This document shows positions 61,580 to 64,000 of a stretch of 64,000 nucleotides of DNA, in pieces. How positions within the stretch are numbered: position 1 is the first letter of the stretch; each line of letters starts with the position of its first letter. This stretch comes from Orientallactaga sibirica (Eukaryota > Chordata > Mammalia > Rodentia > Dipodidae). The position numbers were made by a program, and so were the translations under genes. Location of the stretch: the NCBI GenBank assembly GCA_036365145.1, contig JAEOAD010000048.1, forward strand, positions 12,720,501 to 12,784,500. The letters run 5' to 3'. The notes under the pieces were generated by a model. It saw nothing but the letters and a program-made list of their open reading frames with translations, did no database searches and was not told the origin of the DNA.

Positions 61580-61927
61580 TAAACTTCAACCTACTGGCTC
61601 ATCCCAAAACTCTTCTTCAGCAAAGTCAAGAATCTGGCTTTCCCTGAGCAGAGGTCGCCTGAAAGAGAGTAAGGGCACTCAGGCTGCTGGGGACAGCATG
61701 GATCTGTGCCTCTGTTCCTGTCACCACAGACAGAACTCAGGTTATGAAGGGTTCAAAGCGAATATAATTTAGGGACCTTTTGGAGGAAGAAAAAGAAATA
61801 TAAAATAATATGTACAAATTAATTATTTAAGTCTCACAAAATTTAGATCAGTGCACTGTAACCAATTAGCACATATGGTGCTTTTTTATAATGCATTTTG
61901 GCACTCCCCTACTCTGATGATAGGGAT
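61580..61927. other. Single-copy-like DNA, no gene recognised
   Basis: No repeat or exon signature seen. Confidence 0.45.
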
Positions 61928-61943
61928 AAAACCCAGAGGCTCA

Positions 61944-62165
61944 GGGCTGGAGAGATGGTTCAGTGGTTAAGATGCTTGCCTGCAAAGCCTAAGGATCGGA
62001 GTTTGATTTGTTCGTGTTCCACATAACACCAAATGCACAAGGTGGCACATATGTCTGCAGTTCATTTGCAGTGGCTGGAGGCCCTAGTGCGCTCATTTTC
62101 TCTCTTCCTATCTGCCTCTTTCTCTCTTTCTCTTAAATAAATAAATATATAAATATATTAAAAGC
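61944..62165 (+). mobile_element. DIP-like SINE, 5' partner of an L1 stub
   Basis: 'GGGCTGGAGAGATGGTTCAG', tail AAATAAATAAATATATAAAT running into L1-type sequence. Confidence 0.92.
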
Positions 62166-62169
62166 CCAA

Positions 62170-62283
62170 AGTAGATTGAGAGGGGGAGAGGATATGATGG
62201 AGAGTGGAGTTGTGAAGGGGAAAGTGGGGTGGGGAGAGGAAATTTTCATGGTTTATTAACTGTAATTATGGAAGTTGTTAATG

Positions 62284-62324
<41 letters not shown>

Positions 62325-62331
62325 CCAGAGC
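62170..62331 (+). mobile_element. L1-type 3'-end repeat stub with (TAA)n
   Basis: 'GATTGAGAGGGGGAGAGGAT', 'TAATTATGGAAGTTGTTAAT' match the last ~130 bp of copy F; about 15 TAA units follow. Confidence 0.85.
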
Positions 62332-62336
62332 TTCAT

Positions 62337-62383
62337 ACGTGCTAAGGAAGTACTCTACCATTGAACTGTATCTTTAGCACTTT
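62337..62383 (-). mobile_element. ID fragment
   Basis: 'GAAGTACTCTACCATTGAAC' is an antisense ID A-box region. Confidence 0.5.
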
Positions 62384-62385
62384 TT

Positions 62386-62600
62386 TAAAATTTTTATTTA
62401 TTTATTTGTGAGCAGAGAAAGAAAGATAGAAAAGAGGCAGACAGAGAAAGAATTGGCATGCCAGGACCCCCAGCCACCACAAATGAACTCCAAATGCATG
62501 CGCCCCCTCATGCATCTGGCTTACGTGGGTCCTGGAGAATCGAACTGGGATCCTTTGGCTTTGCAGGCAAACACCTTAACCGCTAAGCCATCTCTCCAGC
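62386..62600 (-). mobile_element. DIP-like SINE
   Basis: CTTTAGCACTTTTTT before and CTTTAGCACTCTTTT after; ends 'CTAAGCCATCTCTCCAGCC'. Confidence 0.93.
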
Positions 62601-62619
62601 CCTTTAGCACTCTTTTTAT

Positions 62620-62730
62620 CTTTCATTTTGAGACTGTTTCACTCACTGTGTAACCCAGGCTTGCACATTTGATCCTGCCGGAGCTTCTAAGTAGCTGGGA
62701 TTACAAATTTGCACCATCAGGCCTGGCAGA
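62620..62730 (-). mobile_element. Old B1 or proto-B1 SINE
   Basis: 'TTTGAGACTGTTTCACTCAC' to 'GCACCATCAGGCCTGGC'; includes 'AAGTAGCTGGGATTACA', reminiscent of older 7SL-type monomers. Confidence 0.7.
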
Positions 62731-62817
62731 ACACGTTTGATCACTGAAAACTTTTGCCCCAGATGGTTAGTACTCAGTTGTGCATGTATACCATCATTTC
62801 TTTTTGTTGTTGTTGTT

Positions 62818-63021
62818 AATTTAATTTAAATTTTGTTTATTTCTTTATTTGAGAGAGAGAGAGAGACAGAAAGAGGCAGTGAGAGTGAGTATGGGCACCC
62901 CAGGACCTCCAGACCCTTGCACCACTCAGTGCATCTGGCTTTACGTGGGTACTGGGGAATTGAACTCAGGTCGTTAAGTGTTTTTGGGCAAGCGCCTTAG
63001 CCACGGAGCCACCTCTCCTTG
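62818..63021 (-). mobile_element. DIP-like SINE
   Basis: 'TTATTTCTTTATTTGAGAGA' to 'GAGCCACCTCTCCTTGCC'; short deletion at the 'CCAGATGCATG' segment. Confidence 0.88.
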
Positions 63022-63635
63022 CCTGTACCTATGAAGCATAGACGTCTGACTTCCAGGGCTGCATACCTGTTAGAATTCAGACCTGACACCTTTCAGGTCA
63101 ATACCACACATCTTGTTTTAGTTTTGCAAAATGGAGCCACTGACTTTGTTTGCATTGGAATCTGCTATGGCTCCTCCTTCCTCACCTCCTCCACTCCCCA
63201 TCTGATGGCAGTGAGCTTGCGTGGTTTGAGCTGTCCGTGCCCCACGCCCTTTATCAATGCCCGCTTTAGTCTTCCATGCCTCCCTATAGATGGCCTTTTA
63301 AATAAGCCTTGCCTTTATGACCCTGCCCAGGAGAGCACTCACCTCGTTGAATCACTTGCTTAGCCTGTCAGGACAGTGTTTTAGATTTAGAAAGGCTTAC
63401 ACCAATGCGCTGTTTGGAGGAGAGGAAGGCAGGCAGCCCAGACACTTCGTAAATGCACTAATTAGCTATGTGGAAAGAGCGAGTGAGCGAGCGCCCGGGC
63501 AGGCAGCAACATCTCCCCTCCCAGGAGAGATAGCTCATGGGATCTAGTTTCCTGAGACCTGACTGCTACAAGGGAGATTCTGTCCCAAGCCAGGCGGAGG
63601 GCTAGGACGCTCACACAGTACCCACTGCCTAGCTC
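63022..63635. other. Single-copy-like DNA
   Basis: A 114-codon frame (63019-63363) has no recognisable domain or splice context. Confidence 0.4.
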
Positions 63636-63742
63636 AGGGCTTTCCAGTCTCAACATGATTGACGTTTGGTGCTGGACATAGGGTGGCAGGAGCTGCCTGA
63701 ACATTGTGGGATGTTTAGCAGCGTCCTTAATAATTAATCCCT
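63636..63742 (-). mobile_element. MER5A-type fossil, partial
   Basis: 'CATGATTGACGTTTGGTGCT' and 'GTGGGATGTTTAGCAGCGTC' match the antisense MER5A 3' half. Confidence 0.75.
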
Positions 63743-63774
63743 TCCTCCAAACTGTGATAAACAAAAATATCTTT

Positions 63775-63862
63775 ACAGCTGGGGGTGTGGCTTTGGATGG
63801 AGTAGTTATCTAGCAAGTGTAAAGCCCCAGGTTTCATCCCCAGAAAAAAAAAAGTGCAAAAC
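63775..63862 (+). mobile_element. ID-type SINE
   Basis: 'GCTGGGGGTGTGGCTTTGGA', 'CAGGTTTCATCCCCAG', then an A run. Confidence 0.75.
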
Positions 63863-63968
63863 CCAAAACAGCACAATAACCCAAAACTATCTTCCTTCCT
63901 TAGCCTCCTGAGTGAATTATGGGGAATTTTGGGAATCTGGAAACTACTACACAAACATCAACTTTATG

Positions 63969-64000
63969 TTACAAATTTGCACCATCAGGCCTGGCAGAAC
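63969..64000 (+). repeat. 32-bp exact repeat of 62701-62732
   Basis: The last 32 bases equal 62701-62732 exactly, offset 1,268 bp, and may continue beyond the window. Confidence 0.95.

Overview
This window is repeat-dense rodent nuclear DNA, most likely from a jerboa (Dipodoidea, for example Jaculus). Two SINE types dominate. One is a 7SL-derived B1 ('...CCTTTAATCCCAGCACT...'). The other is a tRNA-derived, B2-superfamily element with A-box and B-box motifs, a CT-rich 3' part and AAATAAA-type tails, matching my memory of the dipodoid DIP SINE. There are also ID elements, ID-B1 (B4-like) fusions, MaLR-type solo LTRs, a rodent L1-type 3'-end repeat in at least seven copies, an L1 ORF2-region fossil, and mammal-wide fossils (MIR, MER5A). 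The species call is inference from SINE type; the mammal/rodent call is firm.

I found no protein-coding gene that I can name. Nearly all reading frames in the window are SINE translations or microsatellite artefacts. The only possible exon is a short acceptor-ORF-stop-AATAAA arrangement at about 26968-27058. The two most gene-like non-repeat regions are a CpG-rich segment (about 15060-15415) followed by a striking minisatellite (15485-16222), and a 1.3 kb block at 58214-59521 with a C-run and twin CACGTG motifs. Both could be regulatory.

Layout: 1-9756 is SINE-rich and contains an L1 fossil split by about 2 kb of SINEs; 9757-18007 holds two low-repeat stretches and the CpG/minisatellite block; 18012-22363 is a nested SINE pile with a reused target site; 22470-26330 holds two L1-type copies and LTRs; 26490-35965 alternates single-copy DNA and SINE arrays; 35965-37165 is a three-level nest; 38112-41880 is a cluster of L1-type repeats; 42131-43410 is MER5A plus single-copy DNA; 43413-58213 is mixed SINE/LTR territory; 58214-64000 ends in what looks like the start of a 1,268-bp direct duplication.

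The most interesting pattern is recurrent bipartite retroelements. In four places a DIP SINE sits directly 5' of, and in the same orientation as, a truncated L1-type or mRNA-like body with an A-rich end, and one target-site duplication flanks the whole unit. This is the architecture expected from RNA template switching during L1-driven retrotransposition.
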